Assembly (NCBI GenBank): GCA_021802305.1
Contig: JAKAAD010000047.1
Location: 1 to 7,943, forward strand
Source: a bacterium
GTDB lineage: Bacteria > Chlamydiota > Chlamydiia > Chlamydiales > Rhabdochlamydiaceae
Reading direction: 5' to 3'
DNA: 7,943 bases
The translations under genes and the position numbers were made by a program. This document shows, in pieces, positions 5,860-7,943 of the stretch (positions within the stretch are counted from its first letter, which is position 1; each line of letters starts with the position of its first letter). The notes beneath the pieces are model-generated. The model did no database searches and was not told the DNA's origin. It was given only the letters and a program-made list of their open reading frames with translations.

Positions 5860-6781
5860 GTTCCCTCCATGCGGTGATTTTTTTCAAATCTTCTACTTTC
5901 TCAATGGAAATAGTTGGCACAGGTATGCCAATTCGTTGATTCATCCCTGCTAACGTCTTTCCGGGACCCAATTCGAAATAGACTTCAATGCCTTGTGCCA
6001 TCATGGTGCGAATTCCTCTCTCCCAATACACAGGAGATATAACTTGCTGAATCAGTGCATCGCGCATTGCTTCACGCTCTCGTACAATTCCGCCCGTTAC
6101 ATTCATGACGAGATCTATGTCACTTTCCCCTAGAGAAACGCGTTCAAGCGCCGGTCGCAATGCATTTTGGGCAGAAATCATTAAGCCACTATGAAAAGCA
6201 CCCGAAACTTCTAATGGCAACACCCGTTTCGCCCCACGTGCTTTCATTGCAGCTTCTGCCAATTGGATGGCTTCTCGTTCGCCAGAAATGACAACCTGTC
6301 CTGGACAATTCAGATTTGCTACCCAAACACCTGCAGGAAGAAGAGTTCGTATATTCTCTTCATCCAACCCCAATACGACGCGCATGGTTCCTGGGTATTG
6401 CACACAAGCCCTATCCATTTCTTCTCCGCGAAGAGCAACTAATGAAAGAGCCTCGGAAAAAGAGCATTTTCTTGCTGCTGTAAGTGCCGTGTATTCTCCC
6501 AAGCTTAGCCCTGCACAAACAGAAGGCTGTAGAAAAGGGCATTCTTCTTGCACAGCGCGCAAAATAGCTATCGACGCAATGTAAATGGCAAGCTGAGCAT
6601 TTTTCGTCTTTGTTAGTTCCCCTTGGTTACCAGAAAAGATCAAGTCAGAAAAAGGCCGCCCTAACAGCTGATCTGCCTCGTTAAAAACCTCTTTCGCGCT
6701 AGAAAACGCATCGAAGAAGTCTTTGGCCATGCCCACAACTTGCGCCCCTTGGCCTGGAAAGAGAAAGGCGATTTTTTTCAT
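5837..6781 (-). CDS. fabD: Malonyl-CoA:ACP transacylase FabD
   Basis: The enzyme transfers malonyl from CoA to ACP, supplying the extender for fatty-acid elongation. It has 314 residues, close to E. coli FabD (309). Visible motifs are PGQGAQ (9-14), nucleophile elbow GLSLGEY (91-97) with catalytic S93, R118 for the malonyl carboxylate, NCPGQVVISG (158-167), AFHSGLM (195-201) with catalytic H197, and GPGKTL (272-277). The residue before the catalytic serine is leucine rather than the commoner histidine, a variant also found in other functional FabD proteins as I recall. The start overlaps the fabH stop by four bases (ATGA). A very strong AAGGAGG six bases upstream lies within the fabH C-terminus, so both coupling and independent initiation are possible. 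The 3' end overlaps fabG by 23 bases. Confidence 0.95.
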   Translation of the reverse strand: MKKIAFLFPGQGAQVVGMAKDFFDAFSSAKEVFNEADQLLGRPFSDLIFSGNQGELTKTKNAQLAIYIASIAILRAVQEECPFLQPSVCAGLSLGEYTALTAARKCSFSEALSLVALRGEEMDRACVQYPGTMRVVLGLDEENIRTLLPAGVWVANLNCPGQVVISGEREAIQLAEAAMKARGAKRVLPLEVSGAFHSGLMISAQNALRPALERVSLGESDIDLVMNVTGGIVREREAMRDALIQQVISPVYWERGIRTMMAQGIEVYFELGPGKTLAGMNQRIGIPVPTISIEKVEDLKKITAWREHATIASR

Positions 6782-7773
6782 ACCTCTCCTCCTTCAGCCG
6801 TCAATACGGCAGAGCCCCATGTCAATCCACCTCCAAAGGCCGTAAGAAGCACATTTTCCCCTATTTGCAATGTGTGCGTGCGAATCAATTCATCAAGAGC
6901 AATGCCGACGGAAGACGCTGACGTATTTCCATATTTATGAATCGTTAAAAAGACGCGTTCCATGGGAACATGGAATCTCTTTGCTAAAGCCTCAATAATG
7001 CGCATATTTGCTTGATGTGGAACAAACCAACTGATTTCATCTTCTCGCAATCCAGCACGATCTAAACAAGTCTTCGAAGAGATTTCCATGCGCCGCACAG
7101 CGTGTTTAAAGACTTCTTTTCCTTCCATTTTTAGATAATGCATACCTTGAGAAACAGTAGATTCTGAGGCAGGCATGCGAGAGCCTCCTGCCGGGAGCAT
7201 GAGAAGAGCCGCAACTTCCCCATCAGCACCGATGTCAATATCTCGAATGGAAAGTCCCCTTCCTTCAGCACTCACCACACATGCGGAAGCTCCATCCCCA
7301 AAGAGCACACAAGTACTGCGATCTTTGTAATCCACGATAGAAGAGAGCTTTTCTGCTGCCACGATGAGCACGTGTCGACACATTCCCGATTCTACATAAG
7401 CTTTTGCCTGAAAAAGGGCGTAAATAAATCCCGTGCATGCTGCTTGAATATCTGCAGCAGCAGCGCGCGTCGCCTTGAGTTTTGCCTGCAAAAGGCAAGC
7501 AAGCCCAGGGAAAATGTAATCCGGAGTAACCGTTGCACATATAATGAGATCGATCTCCTCCGGTCCTACACGTGCAGCTTTTAACGCCTTCTCCGCGGCT
7601 ATGAAGCCCATATCTGAAGGAAATTCATCAGCTGCAGCAATGCGCCTCTCCTTCATTCCCGTTCGAGAAACGATCCAATCATCCGAAGTGTTGACTATTT
7701 TTTCGAGATCAGCGTTACTGAGTACTCGTTGGGGCAAGTAAGATCCCGTCCCTGTGATGCGAGCTTTTGTCAA
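6778..7773 (-). CDS. fabH: 3-oxoacyl-[acyl-carrier-protein] synthase III FabH, TTG start
   Basis: FabH starts fatty-acid synthesis by condensing acetyl-CoA (or another short acyl-CoA) with malonyl-ACP. It has 331 residues against about 317 in E. coli. The catalytic triad is complete: C113 in AACTGF, H253 in VPHQANMRI and N283 in YGNTSASS; GGGLTWG (314-320) near the C-terminus is the family's glycine-rich loop. The start is TTG at 7773. An in-frame TGA lies three codons upstream (7785-7783), the next ATG is codon 40 (past part of the fold), and GAGG (7784-7781) sits seven bases before the TTG. The following residues, TKARITGTGSYLP, match the usual FabH beginning. It is the first gene of the fab operon, divergent from recR. 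Confidence 0.95.
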   Translation of the reverse strand: MTKARITGTGSYLPQRVLSNADLEKIVNTSDDWIVSRTGMKERRIAAADEFPSDMGFIAAEKALKAARVGPEEIDLIICATVTPDYIFPGLACLLQAKLKATRAAAADIQAACTGFIYALFQAKAYVESGMCRHVLIVAAEKLSSIVDYKDRSTCVLFGDGASACVVSAEGRGLSIRDIDIGADGEVAALLMLPAGGSRMPASESTVSQGMHYLKMEGKEVFKHAVRRMEISSKTCLDRAGLREDEISWFVPHQANMRIIEALAKRFHVPMERVFLTIHKYGNTSASSVGIALDELIRTHTLQIGENVLLTAFGGGLTWGSAVLTAEGGEV

Positions 7774-7780
7774 TCTGGTA

Positions 7781-7786
7781 CCTCAA
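7781..7786 (-). promoter_or_regulatory. Ribosome-binding site that fixes the fabH TTG start
   Basis: TTGAGG (minus strand) contains the anti-16S core GAGG seven bases upstream of TTG at 7773, an ideal spacing. The overlapping in-frame TGA at 7785-7783 rules out a start further upstream in this frame. Confidence 0.7.
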
Positions 7787-7807
7787 GAACAATTTTTATA
7801 CCCTTAG

Positions 7808-7816
7808 ATTTTATCA
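7808..7816 (-). promoter_or_regulatory. Candidate extended -10 promoter of the fab operon
   Basis: On the minus strand TGATAAAAT (7816-7808) is an extended -10 with one mismatch to TATAAT. No convincing -35 is seen, only a T-rich stretch at the expected distance. Transcription would begin near 7801, giving a leader of about 28 bases that carries the fabH ribosome-binding site. The gap to the recR start is under 100 bases, so the two divergent promoters lie side by side. Confidence 0.4.
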
Positions 7817-7855
7817 CAATTCGCGCAAAAAACGAAGAAAAAGTCCCTTCCCTTA

Positions 7856-7861
7856 TATAAT
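7856..7861 (+). promoter_or_regulatory. Consensus -10 box directly before recR
   Basis: TATAAT is a perfect -10 consensus ending six bases before the recR ATG at 7868. The usual distance from -10 to transcription start would place the first transcribed base at or next to the A of the ATG, that is, a leaderless mRNA. No clear -35 lies 16-18 bases upstream. Confidence 0.45.
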
Positions 7862-7867
7862 GCGTTC

Positions 7868-7943
7868 ATGTCCAAATATCCTCTTACACTTCAAAAATGT
7901 ATTACCCTGTTTAAAAAACTCCCAGGTGTCGGCAATAAAACCG
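7868..7943 (+). CDS. recR: Recombination protein RecR, N-terminal fragment (cut by window edge)
   Basis: RecR works with RecO and RecF to load RecA onto single-stranded DNA during gap repair. Only 25 codons fit in the window: MSKYPLTLQK continuing to KKLPGVGNKT. The motif LPGVGxKT is the helix-hairpin-helix start of RecR proteins, which normally begins about 15-20 residues in, as here. The zinc-finger and Toprim domains lie beyond the edge. No ribosome-binding site precedes the ATG. Position next to divergent fabH matches the order recR / fabH-fabD-fabG-acpP known from Chlamydia. Confidence 0.85.
   Translation, partial: MSKYPLTLQKCITLFKKLPGVGNKT

Noticed and set aside
6489..6511. FabD active-site motif GLSLGEY instead of GHSLGEY as an inactive enzyme
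   Set aside because: The catalytic serine, histidine and arginine are all present, and as far as I recall the leucine variant occurs in other functional FabD proteins.

Overview
The window looks like the chromosome of a Chlamydiae bacterium outside the genus Chlamydia (an environmental, amoeba- or arthropod-associated family such as Parachlamydiaceae, Waddliaceae, Criblamydiaceae or Simkaniaceae). Two things suggest this. First, the block recR / fabH-fabD-fabG-acpP has the same order and divergent layout that I remember from Chlamydia trachomatis (CT240 to CT236). Second, several protein sequences read as chlamydial, for example ACP DLNADSLDLTEL and the RecR N-terminus MSKYP...KKLPGVG. The family-level assignment is inference.

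Layout. (1) Positions 1-389, minus strand: the N-terminal third of thioredoxin reductase (trxB), cut by the window edge. (2) Positions 390-650: a divergent intergenic region with a good trxB promoter, an operator-like dyad and the start of the pot operon. (3) Positions 651-4409, plus strand: potA-potB-potC-potD, a complete polyamine-type ABC importer (ATPase, two permeases, binding protein). Every junction is a 4-base ATGA overlap, so it is one tightly coupled operon. (4) Positions 4410-4791: a convergent, gene-poor junction with two tiny overlapping ORFs, a sequence resembling an IS903-type insertion-sequence end, and an 11-bp inverted repeat enclosing about 140 bp. (5) Positions 4792-7773, minus strand: fabH-fabD-fabG-acpP, the core of type II fatty-acid synthesis. 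FabD charges ACP with malonyl groups, FabH starts the chain by condensing acetyl-CoA with malonyl-ACP, FabG does the first reduction, and ACP carries the intermediates. (6) Positions 7774-7867: a short divergent promoter region. (7) Positions 7868-7943, plus strand: the first 25 codons of recR, cut by the window edge.

Regulation visible in the sequence: candidate promoters for trxB, fabH, acpP (internal to the fab operon) and recR, and a weak one for potA. In trxB, potA and recR the -10 box lies almost against the start codon and there is no Shine-Dalgarno sequence, so their mRNAs may be leaderless or nearly so. The downstream genes mostly have recognisable ribosome-binding sites.

Most of the window is ordinary housekeeping and transport sequence. 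I found no clear sign of an undescribed multi-gene system. The items most worth checking are the leaderless-start pattern, the repeated TTGTCT/AGACAA motif between trxB and potA, the altered ligand pocket of PotD, and the structured junction at 4567-4788.
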